From NCBI GenBank assembly GCA_025449115.1, contig JAHLKC010000066.1, positions 146,211-210,210 on the forward strand: 64,000 nucleotides of DNA, written 5' to 3'. Positions within the stretch are counted from its first letter, which is position 1. Each line of letters opens with the position of its first letter. This document shows positions 25,610 to 35,799 of this stretch, in pieces. This stretch comes from Chytridium lagenaria. Taxonomy: Eukaryota > Chytridiomycota > Chytridiomycetes > Chytridiales > Chytridiaceae. The position numbers were made by a program, and so were the translations under genes. The notes under the pieces are model-generated. The model was not told the origin of the DNA. It worked only from the letters and a program-made list of their open reading frames with translations, and did not search any database.

Positions 25610-26699
25610 ATGACTATTTCCGAAAATACCATGCCCGAGCTCGAGAACGCTAAAGAGTCTCCCAAGATGAATGACGCCGACGAAGCTCACAACTCTTTAT
25701 CGGACATTGAGAAAGGTAGCGTAGTGTCAATAGAGCCAGTCCTCTTCGAACATGATTATACTAATATTTAACAACGTTTAACAAGGTTTGGAAGAGTTGG
25801 CTTTGAAGGGTGAAGAGGCGGCTTCTAGTGGTCCATCTACAAGCCTTGATCACGATGATCGTGGTGAAACGAATGGGCAAAGCGAAGATCTTCCTCAGCA
25901 GACTCAAGTAGAGTCGGTTCTGGTTTCGTCTTCGGACGACAATGAAGAAGACAGTGATCTAGATTCCGAAGAGTCTGAGTCGGAATCAGACGACGATGAA
26001 GAAGACATTGCGGATTTTGGCGCTCATGTGGCCAGGCTACTTGATCGCATCATCGAACGGCGACCATTGTCTGAGAGGCGGATTACTCAAGGAGCTCGAA
26101 TGTATTCTAACTACCGAACAATTCCTTGGGTCGACTACAGTCATCGTGGATTCCAATTCGTCTACGTCAGTAGGATGTTCCGTGACCGAGCTGAAGACAT
26201 TTATAATAGTCTCCAAGCAGCAGAGTTGCCCAGTATGAAGAAAGTAAAGTCCATAGCCAGCTTTGGTTGTGGGCCGGGTACCGACCTGTTTGCTCTGCGG
26301 ACTTTTGCAGAATCTCACGGAGCTACAGACTTGAGATGTGTTGGGTTCGACGCAGAACGTGGTTGGCGGCCATATCTAGAAGAACAAGATTTGAAGTTTC
26401 GTCACGTAAAACGTCTCTCTCCGGAAACCGCTGAAGCTATCGCCAGACGACTGACCAAATATGATGTTATCATCTTTAGCTTTGTTTTAACCGACTTGCG
26501 GGGGAGTCTGGACGTCAACGACTTTGTGCGCAGAATTTTTCGGAACCGCAGAGACGGACGCCGTTTGCTTATAATTATATACGATGCGTTCCGTCCTAGA
26601 GAGTGGATATCGTTTCCTCAAAGTGTGTTCGAGTCGAGTTCACAATATCCGTGGCGGTATCTCGAAATCTTATCGGCTCCTAAACCATGTGGACGTTAA
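25610..26699 (+). CDS. Class I SAM-methyltransferase-like protein (copy C, intact)
   Basis: Two exons (25610-25715, 25786-26699; 70-nt intron) give about 339 residues. N-terminus MTISENTMPELENAKESPK; a Ser/acidic tract of Asp/Glu/Ser runs (about 25930-26010) suggests a disordered, CK2-like target region. The globular part begins DFGAHVARLLDRI and includes RITQGARMYSNYRTIPW, SIASFGCGPGTDLFAL (motif I, about residue 190), CVGFDAERGWRPYL (acidic ribose-binding position), YDVIIFSFVLTDLRG and LIIIYDAFRPREW. It ends PWRYLEILSAPKPCGR. The Rossmann pattern supports a methyltransferase fold, but substrate and family are not recognised. Neighbouring copies A and B show local family expansion. No frameshift is visible. 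Confidence 0.78.
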
Positions 26700-27662
26700 T
26701 GTATGAGTTAATTTCAATTTCTTACTAAAGAGTTTGTAGTGTGGCGTTTATATGCAAGCGACTTTATATCTCATGGCGTCCCGTCAAAAGTTTTTGTATA
26801 TTCACGATCTCAAGTTACGGGCTCTTGATGGATGAGATTAAAAAGTGGATATGTCTTCATTTCTACTGTCTCGACCGTGCATTTTCAAATCTTTTTGTGA
26901 CATCCCACTTTTATCTTTCTAACTTTTTTATCTTTCTAACTTCCTCATTTATTGCAATATTCGTTCATATCATTTTGAACAATACTCTGTGACTCTTTTT
27001 TTTTTGTGTTGTTTTTCCCTCGAACACTCTCTGACCTTTTCATTTTGTTTTATTTTACCCACGTTTGTTTACGAGACACCTATTTTACGAAGTTTTTTCA
27101 TGCATCTCACGACTTGCTGAAATGTGGACGCATTTACCGGTTCTTTTCTTTTCTTTTCTTTCTTTCCTTTCTTTCCTTCCAACTCTTGCTGCCTTTGCTG
27201 GTTCCTTCCCATTTCTCAGTCAAAGATCTTTGACGTCGCGAATGATGCAGTAAACTATAAAATTCAACTTTAAAACGCTTTTTTTTTTCCTTCCATAATT
27301 GTTTGGGATGCTGAACAAAGGCGACGAGAACTACTAATTTTAGGAAAAAGAAACGTTCGTTTTCTTCGAAGTCTTTTTTATCGTTTTGTTGGCTGTTGTC
27401 GTACAAACTAAACCAAATTCCAAGACACTTCTGTCACACAAACCCCTTGTTCTTTTCCTTCTTTCCTTTTCCATTTTAAGCTTAAATATTTTAGCATTAA
27501 TTTTTGTTGCATCTCGAACGAGTCCGTCACCATTCATCATCCCGTCCGTCTCTTAAAACTACTACCGACTACTACTGCTACTACTAGTTATATACTACTA
27601 CTACTACTTTTACATCACACAACACACACACTACCACCATCAAATATCCATTCTACAGCAAC
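26700..27662. other. Intergenic: duplicated 3' flank, then promoter of the DM13-like gene
   Basis: Up to about 27345 this is homologous to the flank of copy A. The (ACT)n microsatellite at about 27558-27610 lies in the probable 5' UTR of the next gene. No gene seen. Confidence 0.6.
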
Positions 27663-28627
27663 ATGCTCACTTCAACCACCACCGCAACCACCCTCCTTCT
27701 CCTCGCTTCAACAGCCTCCCTTATCGCTGCTCAAGCTAATGCCCCTCAACTCAACCTCTGCAACCCAAATGTCCTTCCTGCTGGTTGGGAACCTGGAAAG
27801 GTCACTGCTCCCTTGATCCAGGAATCTCAGTTTCAGAAATTGAACCCTGCTGCCGGTCTGCAGTGTTCTGGAACCGTTGTCATTCTGGATGGCTGTACTG
27901 TAGGTTATTTTGTTGTTTTTTTGTTTCTTTATCGCCGCAGGTGATATGGCTCGACAGCGCTTCAGCATTGGAGCATATTGTTGAAGGCAGTCTCTATTTA
28001 TTACGTTTTTATTCTTATGCTTTTGGCTGCCAAGAGCAGTATCTTTTACTTTTTTTCTCTGTACTGCTCAATGCATTGGATATACTTTAAACTGCCGCAG
28101 GCAGTAACCAGTCCAACACCTTAAAAGTATTTTTGGTTTTCTCATATATCTCTAACGTAAAAAATGAAATCAAAAAACAGTTTATTGTCCGCGACTTTAC
28201 TTTTGGCGGCGCTCTCCAAACCCGCTGGTACGGTGGTGTAGTCGGCACAGACGCCTCTGGCGCCATTGTCGAAAACGATCTCGCCGTCAACTTTGCTGCT
28301 CAAGACGTGATCCCTTCCAACTCTCTCACCTCCCAAAACTACACCTTGATCCGTGATCCCGTCGTCGCCTACTCTTTCCTCTCCATCAACCAACTCCGTG
28401 TCTATGATCTTGTCAATGAACAACGTATCTGTAGGGCAGAGTTGCCTAATCAGAACCCGAGAGCTCCTGGAAGTGGGGGTGGTGCCACCACTGGAACTGC
28501 GTCGGTTGCGGCTGTGCCTACCACTGCCGCTGGTCAAACTACAAAGACTTCGGGGGGTGTGATGGGTGTGTTGGGATCGGGTATTGCCGTTGCCGTTTCT
28601 CTTGTTATTGCCGCTTTTACTTTTTAA
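27663..28627 (+). CDS. Secreted, probably GPI-anchored DM13-like protein
   Basis: Two exons (27663-27899 and 28181-28627, phase 0; 281-nt intron, unusually long here). A signal peptide MLTSTTTATTLLLLASTASL (cleavage near AAQA) is followed by a DM13-like domain: CSGTVVILDGCT spliced to FIVRDFTFGGALQTRWYGG, VVGTDASGAIV and LTSQNYTLIRDPVVAYSFLS. A Gly/Thr/Ala linker leads to a C-terminal hydrophobic helix (VLGSGIAVAVSLVIAAFTF) ending the protein, typical of a GPI attachment signal. DM13 domains are proposed redox/haem-binding surface modules; here the assignment rests on the G-x-V..DG-T..V-x-F-x-F-x-G pattern and is tentative. A surface protein is the safe statement. Confidence 0.65.
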
Positions 28628-29423
28628 AAAAAATCAACTTTAACCTTTTTTTGTTGTTTTTCTTGTGGGTATTGGATTTTGAATGATATTTGAATCATGA
28701 ATCTGGGATGTACTTGAAAATATCTTCTCTGACATCCACGAGAACTTTAAAAAGCGTCGTTTCATTCCGTTTTCAATCCTTTTTCCTTTTTTTTGTTCAT
28801 TCAACCTTTCCCCACCTTTTTATTTTTTCTTTTCCATTCCTTCGTGGTTTTCATTCCTTAGTTTTAGAAAAGCCCACCATCTAAGCATAACATATCTTTA
28901 TTACTTTTGTTCTCCTTATCTGTGATCACCTTGCAATCCTCTAAATAAACCCACCTCGCTTTTCTCATATCACCACCTTCATTCAGCCACTCCCACCTCA
29001 TCTTTCAGAATTATCCCACCCTCTTTCTCTTCGACTTTTTTCACGCGTCAAAGATAGTGTTTCCGTTTTTTAAATTGTTGCATACAAACCAAAGAACCCG
29101 ACGTTCAAACGATTTTTACACTCGCTCACTTTTTTTTTTCTCTGGATTCAAAGGTTAAGCTGTTGGTGCCAGTATGATCTGACGTATGCCGTCAGAACGT
29201 TGTCAGCTGTAGACCATGCATATCACGTATACATGATTTATAACGAAATGGATCAGAAACCTCGCATACGTCCAATACACAATATAATCCCTGTTCTACT
29301 TTTCCCGATCCTCGAAAATCGGCATATACACGCAAAAAATCAATGAAAAAAAAGGGGGCAGAGGTAAACAGACATGAGAATGCAGCGAGCGTATTTGTTA
29401 TTTAAGAATAATTTTAGGGAAAA
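28628..29423. other. Intergenic, nothing recognised
   Basis: AT-rich region with poly-T and poly-A tracts between convergent genes. No ORF with recognisable features. Confidence 0.6.
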
Positions 29424-30871
29424 TTAAATCTTGGAAGTGAGCTCAGGCACAACCTAACAAAAAGGAAAACAGTTAAAACCCAAACTCTGTCAGTTTTAAA
29501 AATCCAAGTACCGCGAGAAAGAAAACAACAACGGGGAAAAATCCACATACCGTAAAGAGGTCCCCAACCAAACCATGATCCGCGACCTGGAAAATGGGCG
29601 CCTCAGGGTCCTTGTTGATCGCAACAATAATCTTCGAGTCCTTCATGCCAGCAAGGTGCTTTTTATAAATAAAACAAAGGAGGAACGGGGTTAAGTCTAT
29701 TGACGCAGAAATATATAGAGCTTTACCTGAATAGCACCAGAAATGCCGACTGCAACGTAGAGCTGGGGAGCCACAATCTTGCCAGTCTGACCAATCTGAA
29801 GGTCGTTGTTGACAAACCCAGAGTCAACAGCAGCACGGGATGCACCAACTAACCAAAAAATCAACAAACAGCAATAGAGTGGTTAGCCCTCAACCCGCAA
29901 AAAAGAAACCCCCAGAAAAAAAATGCTGGTTTTTCATATTACCTGCACCTCCAAGCTTGTCGGCAAGATCGTAAAGAATCTTGAAGTTTTCGCCATTCTT
30001 CAACCCTCTTCCACCCGCAATCACCACCTTTGCGCTGGCAAGTTCAGGGCGATCACTGTGAACAATCTCCTCGCTCACCCATTCAGTAGGGCTGGCGGTC
30101 GCCGTGAACGCAGCCTCCTCAATCTTGGCGCTTCCACCCGTCGCCTCAGAGGGTGCGAAAGCAGTTCCACGGATCGTCAAAAACTTGACCCCCTCCACAG
30201 ACTTCACCTTGGCAAGAGCGTTACCTGCATAAACCGCCGTCAGTTCTCACAACCCATAGAATTCCACAATGGGGTTTAGCCCTCTAACCTGCGTAAATGG
30301 GCCTCACAAACGTATCCTCTCCCTCAATGCTCACAACATCCGACACCTGCGAAACATCAAACAAAGCCGCAGCTCTCGCAACACATTCTTCCCAAACGCC
30401 GTATGACTCGCCACAACATGCGAAAACCCTCCCTTTGTCACAGTCTCCTTAATCAAAGGCGCTAAAGTCTCTGGAAGCTTCCTCTCAAAATCCGCGTGTG
30501 AAGCCGTCAACACCGACGTCACACCATTGATCGAGGCTGCTTGCTTTGCAACTTCGCTGGGTGTCGCTCCTGCTACCAACGCGGTCACGGGACCGCCGAA
30601 TTTGAGAGCTGCAGTGACGGCGTTAAGGAGGAGAGGGACATTTTGTTGTCTTTGTGTTCGATGAGGACGAGGGTGGAGGCGAACCGAGACGATCCGATGG
30701 ACCTCTGATCATGATGGTTAGAAACCTGAAACCAAACCCCTCAGATGTCCATTCAAAACGCTTAGACGAGTGAATGGCAATCAAGCATGGGATCGAGGAT
30801 GATGCGATGAGTGATGGAGTAGGCTTCACCTTGGATGACGCCCTTGAGCCTGCGCGGAGGATGGAGAACAT
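29424..30871 (-). CDS. ETFA: Electron transfer flavoprotein alpha subunit, mitochondrial
   Basis: Carries electrons from acyl-CoA dehydrogenases to ETF-ubiquinone oxidoreductase with the beta subunit and FAD in the mitochondrial matrix. From 30871: [20 protein letters not shown] (basic, presequence-like), intron, then [77 protein letters not shown], and the FAD-binding C-domain: [74 protein letters not shown] and a final TSKI-stop at 29424. Every hallmark of the family is present. Frameshifts near 30387 (one base missing in NVL-P-RAAALF) and 30644 break the ORF; sequence errors are likely. Confidence 0.92.
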
Positions 30872-31131
30872 GACGGGAGTCGACAGATGTAAGGTGAAGA
30901 GAGATCTTGGAAAAAAGGTCAAATTTCAACGCATGTGATGCAAAATTGCCATCATATCTCTAACGCGGTTTTCGCTCCCTAATGAACGCGTCGAGAAGAC
31001 GTGATTGGACATGCATTGTATCGCTCCCCATCCCTCACAAGAACCAATTTAATGTCCTCAAAACACTCCATCGTTCTTCTACGCAATTACCCAGCATCAT
31101 TGCCTTATTAAAATCAACAACCCCACCTTAC

Positions 31132-33218
31132 ATGCCATCCATCTTCACCAATGCCGTCGCGCCAGCGTCGTCAGGCCACGACATCTCGCAACCCCCGGCA
31201 ACAGCAAAGATGGAAGACGACGTTAATCAACTTCCGGACCCCCCCGTAAAGCCGCTCTACTCGACACAGAACTCAGTCCATCCGGATCAAACTCGTCACC
31301 CAACACCGCCGGAACACCGGGAGACAACGCTATCCTCCCGTCCCCACCACCCTCAAACGCAAACACGGGGGAGACCTCCCTTCACCACCCGTCATCACCA
31401 TTGATGGGAATAAGGAGGAAGGGAAACGGATGGAAGAGGGGGTGGCGCAACGGGGTAGCGCTGTGCCGTCCACGCAACCGACGGAGCCGCAGTATGTGAG
31501 GGTTCAGTTGATTCCATTTGCGGAACCACCCAATCGAATTGCAGCAGGTCTTGAGATGGTCGAGAGGAAGTTGAAGGATGGGGTTGTTTTTGAAGATCGG
31601 GAGGTTGGTGGTGAAGGACGGACAAACGCAGCCTCCGAAAGGGAAATCATCGGATCTAGATATTTGGTATACCTCTAAAGTTGTTAGTCGGACTCATGCA
31701 GAGGTTTGGGCAAAGGATGGGCAGGTAATTTAAACCCTTTTCGAAACCGTGGAGACTTAAATGGATGTAGATTTATATTAAGGATATAGGGAGTTCGTCT
31801 GGGACTTTTTTGAATAAGATGAGGCTTAGTCCGTCTGGGAAGGAGAGTCGACCTTATCCCGTAAAGGAAAATGATGTCATTCAGTTTGGAGTTGATTATA
31901 AAGGGAAAACAGAAGGTAAGGTTATTTTATCGCGATGTAAATGTATTAATATTAGGGGTTGATTTTTTTTCATGTAGATATCTTCAAGTGCATCACCGTC
32001 AAAGTTGGATTCTACGACCAGTCATGGGTCAAACAAAGCCGTAAAAACGCTAACCCCGTTAGGTAAAAAAAAAAAAACATAAATAAATACCCCACCACCA
32101 ACCCCATCCTTACATCTCCCACCTCGCAATAGATTCCGCAACGCCCTAAAAGCTCTACTCGCCGCCTGCAATCCCTACGGTTCCAGCACCTCCGCCCCCG
32201 CCGCCCGCGATGTCGACGAAGACGACCCCACCGCCACCGAATGCTGCATCTGTATCGGTTCCGTCGCCCCCTTCCAAGCCATCTTCATAGCCCCCTGTTC
32301 CCACTGCTTCCACTTCAAATGTGTCAGCTCGCTCATTGCTCAGAGCGCGCATGTTTCAGTGCCCCCTTTGTCGGCAGGTTGCGAATCTCGCGGCGTCGGT
32401 TAGCACGGATAGTTTGAATGAGGAGGAGGAGGATGCGGGGGTTGTGGAGAGGAGTCCGAATGTGATGGAGGGGGAGGAAATGGGGATTAGTGATGGGGAG
32501 AGGGAGAGTGATAGAGAGGGGGGGCATGATCGACAGAGGACGGAGGTGGGTTAGGCCCGAGGGTGGGAGTGGGGAGGGTGAAGAGAATGGGGATGGACTT
32601 TATACGGCGAAACCTTCGGTTGTTCGAAGAAATATTGATGAAGTGTCGTCTCCGTCTTCCAGTCGCGCTAGAGGTAAGATCAGGCTTCTCTGTAGTTACT
32701 TTTTTGAAGAACCGAAACCTCCCCGATATCATTCATTTCAATCCTTGACTGTCATTATTTTCTACATTGTTAGAACTTTAGCGTGCATATTTGTTCCTTC
32801 ATTTTCACCTCTTACCAATGACGATTCTAACTTTTTATCTTTTTAGAGCGAGCTTCCTGGCACGGTGACGGACAAGCATCCGGCACAAAATCCCCTATCC
32901 CTCCGCTCCCCACATCCGAAGACAGCGCCCCTGGCACCCCTCAGACCGTCTCCAAGTCTCATCCTCCCAACACCGTCACTCTGTCGGCAGTCACGATCGA
33001 CAAAAATCCGCAGGCTCCTCCGCCGCTTTTCAATGGAACAAAAAGGGGAAAGGAAAAGCAGAGGAGGCCGATATTTCAGAGGATTCCATGGGGAGCCCGT
33101 CGGCGGTGAAACCTCCTGGTACGCATCGGAAAGCGTCGATTTCTGCAAAGTTTGGGATATGTTTAAGAAGAAGGGGGGTGGGAAGGGAACGGGGAATGGG
33201 GATGGTGGAGAACATTGA
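31132..33218 (+). CDS. Dma1/CHFR-type FHA-RING ubiquitin ligase
   Basis: Fungal Dma1/Dma2-like E3 of the spindle and septation checkpoint. A Pro-rich N-terminus (MPSIFTNAVAPASSGHDISQ) precedes the FHA domain (about 31545-31915): SSDLDIWYTSKVVSRTHAEV, IKDIGSSSGTFLN and ENDVIQFGVDY. Then CITVKVGFYDQSW and a RING: ECCICIGSVAPFQAIFIAPC, SHCFHFKCVSSLI and, one frame over, MFQCPLCRQVANL (about 32350-32390). The tail is acidic then Ser/Pro-rich, ending GDGGEH-stop at 33218. Frame changes near 31425, 31625 and 32344 interrupt the FHA and RING; the conserved residues on both sides suggest sequence error. Unlike animal CHFR I see no PBZ finger in its tail. Divergent from ETFA by about 260 bp. Confidence 0.82.
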
Positions 33219-33948
33219 GCAACTGTTAGGGTTTTGTTGTTGTTTTCCTTAAGAGAAACCGTCTCCTATTTTTGATTCATCCCTTTTTTCATACGTTGCT
33301 TCCACTCTGATTTATTTGCAAGTTCACGAGTGCGTTGATTATACGAATTTCACATAGTGTTTGTTCAAGTCCTTTCCCTTATCATTATACTATTTATTTA
33401 TTCATTGTGTTCTTTTTTTTTTTTGTTATTTTTTTCTTACCCGTCACCAGATTCCTTTTTCGACCTTTGTAACGGTCTTCTTATTACCCCACGATTCTAC
33501 AGACTTTAATTTTTCATACGCCATACACGCAATAAACTTTTTTTCTTGGGATCCCAATTGACCCGCCCTTTTTGTTTACGACAGAATAATTGTGGTTATT
33601 CGCATGTACCAAAGATATCACATTCGAAACCGACATGAAATATCTGCTTGTTAAATATTCAACGCGAAAAAACTGTGCTATTCTGTGGGGAGGAAAGGGG
33701 TTATTGTCGTCATAGCCCAATTTACGTATCTCCGCTTCTGATATGACGTTTTTTCTGGAGCTTTGCTCAACTCCAATTACATCATACATTATTATGTTGT
33801 TGGCATGTTCGGTTGCTATGAATCTACTGAACATTGTTGGGAAGACCTTTGGTGGAAATAATGATCAAGTACTATAAAGGCAATTATCCTGTAAGAGAAA
33901 GTATTTACAGAATGGGTTGTAGTTATTGATCAGGAACGATATGAAGGT
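33219..33948. other. Intergenic, nothing convincing
   Basis: A 106-codon minus-strand ORF (33514-33834) begins its middle part like a J-domain but lacks HPD and helices, so I do not call it. Otherwise T-rich non-coding DNA. Confidence 0.5.
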
Positions 33949-34372
33949 ATGAATAACACGGTAAGTCATTTAATTTTTAGTAAAAAGACCGCATTCCCAG
34001 CATTCCCTGTTTGGATCTTTCCCCTACTTCTTTCTCGCAGATACACAATCCAACTAAACTCAAAATACTCGTACCTCTTCAGCTCCAGTCGAAAAACTGA
34101 ACGTTCTCTTTTGACCTTACCTTCATGTCCAAACTGTTCAGCGTTATCTCATACGATTATATACGTAGGTGAAGCAATCTCGTCAGAAAATACTCTCCAA
34201 ATTAAAGCTTTACGTTCGGCGCCTTTCATCCCTTGAGAGGAAGAGTAATGGATGCCAGTCGAACGTCATGCACATTGGATTCGCACAAATCTTTAAGAGA
34301 GAGATTGCGAAATCATGGATAGCATGGCAAGATAGGAATTACGTTGATCTACTTTACGCTGCAGTTGAGTGA
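33949..34372 (+). CDS. Small hypothetical basic protein (three-exon model)
   Basis: ATG at 33949 (MNNT), donor gtaagt at 33961, acceptor after tttctcgcag at about 34040, then IHNPTKLKIL, donor gtacct near 34071, acceptor tacgtag at about 34168, then VKQSRQKILSKLKLYVRRLS, SLERKSNGCQSNVMHIGFAQ, IFKREIAKSWIAWQDRNYVD and LLYAAVE-stop. The product is about 85 residues, strongly basic and helical in character. No family recognised. The last exon alone (34169-34372) is the best-supported part; the 5' model is speculative. Confidence 0.35.
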
Positions 34373-35799
34373 TTGCGATTCTCATCGTTCGGATCAATAG
34401 TGGTAATTATAAGTCGCGATATGATAAGATCTCCCACCGTACCAGCACAGCTGGTTCAGAGTCTTCAAAGGTACGTGAAAGAATTTAGGAAAGTACGTAT
34501 TAGTTGACTTCGGGGATACTCGGTGGAGTGTTCAATGTTTCATGCGAAGTTGGGGGGTCGCCGCTGACAACCAAATAAAGTAATAACGTATGCCGAAGAG
34601 GCAAAGACACTCTGACATAGTATTAAGTGAGTTGAGTGACTAATAATTCACCAAACAATAATAATATCCTCAGCCCCAATTGTTCCACAAAGAACGTTAA
34701 TTGAAGCGACAGCATTTGGACCGCTCTCATCCCTTGCACCTACCACGCGTGTTAGGTAGCGAACGCAATGGCGTCGGGTTTGGGAACCTCATTTATTGCG
34801 TAAATAAATAATAATTGAGCGAGTGCGCACCATGAAATGAGAAAGAGGCATTAGGTACGGGAAGGTGAGGCGCTGACGCGAAGCAAAACGCATGTAGGCG
34901 AGCGATGCAGAGCAATAGGTAGCAAGCCAGCAGAAGCAAAGTGAAAATGAACAAAAAAGAAACACGCAAAGGAAGTCACGACGAGTTGGGGGCTGGGAGG
35001 GTGACAATGCGTGTGCTTGCAGGTGTGATATAGAGAAATCTCTGGTAAGCTTGTTTCTTAAGGTTAATACCTTAATGTGTGGCGCGTGACATCCTTCATT
35101 GAGAGTTATATTCAAATGATCGAGCCGAGCTTTGATTGTTACGAAACAGAGTTTACGCAAAACGGAAAGACCAAAAGAACAAACCCCACACACCGCTCGA
35201 TAACGATTTCTCCGCCGCATGAAAGTGAAATCGCCAGTGAAGCAGGTTCTGAACGGAATGTCCATCCGAAGCATTGCGCCCTTGTGCACACAAAGAGGAG
35301 GTGGTGCTTCAAACTAAAAGAACACAAATGTTGCATTTTTCATTCCTGGGGCTGAAGTTGAAGAAAAAAAAGAAGTTTCACGACAAGATAACTATTACTC
35401 ACCATTACCCAAGTGACAAGTTTTCGGAGTTTTGTTATTGGGGAATGGATATTCCATTCTCTTTTCTCTCAAAACTCGTGCTCAGTTGTCAGTCTGTCTG
35501 CTGTCTGCTTGCTGCACTCACTGCTGTTGCTACCTGTTGCTACCTGATGCTGAGGCTGCAAGTTGGCGTAAGAGATTGCGTTCCGGAATAAAGACCGATA
35601 GATTATATAAAGGGAAGCTGGTCCACCCCTCTCTTCTCTAAACCTCCTACCACTTCTTACATCTATTACTTGACATCGTTACTCGCATCTCGCCTCATTC
35701 CATCTCATCTACAAACATCTTCTCCCCTTTGTTACATTATATCCATTCTACCATCTTATCCAAACCTCCAACACAAAAAAGACCTCACTCGCAGTAGCA
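34373..35799. other. Intergenic / promoter of the chitin deacetylase
   Basis: No gene supported; the 166-codon minus-strand ORF at 34789-35289 has no domain and unusual composition. A TATA-like tatataaa lies at 35604-35611, about 190 bp before the next ATG. Confidence 0.5.
35604..35611 (+). promoter_or_regulatory. TATA-like box of the chitin deacetylase gene
   Basis: gattatataaaggg upstream of a C/T-rich leader and the ATG at 35800. Good position and context for a TATA element; unproven. Confidence 0.45.

Noticed and set aside
33514..33834. 106-codon minus-strand ORF with a J-domain-like MYDVIGVEQSS
   Set aside because: No HPD motif and no following helices; similarity limited to a few residues.
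34789..35289. 166-codon minus-strand ORF
   Set aside because: No domain, odd composition, no splice context; lies in the promoter region of the chitin deacetylase.
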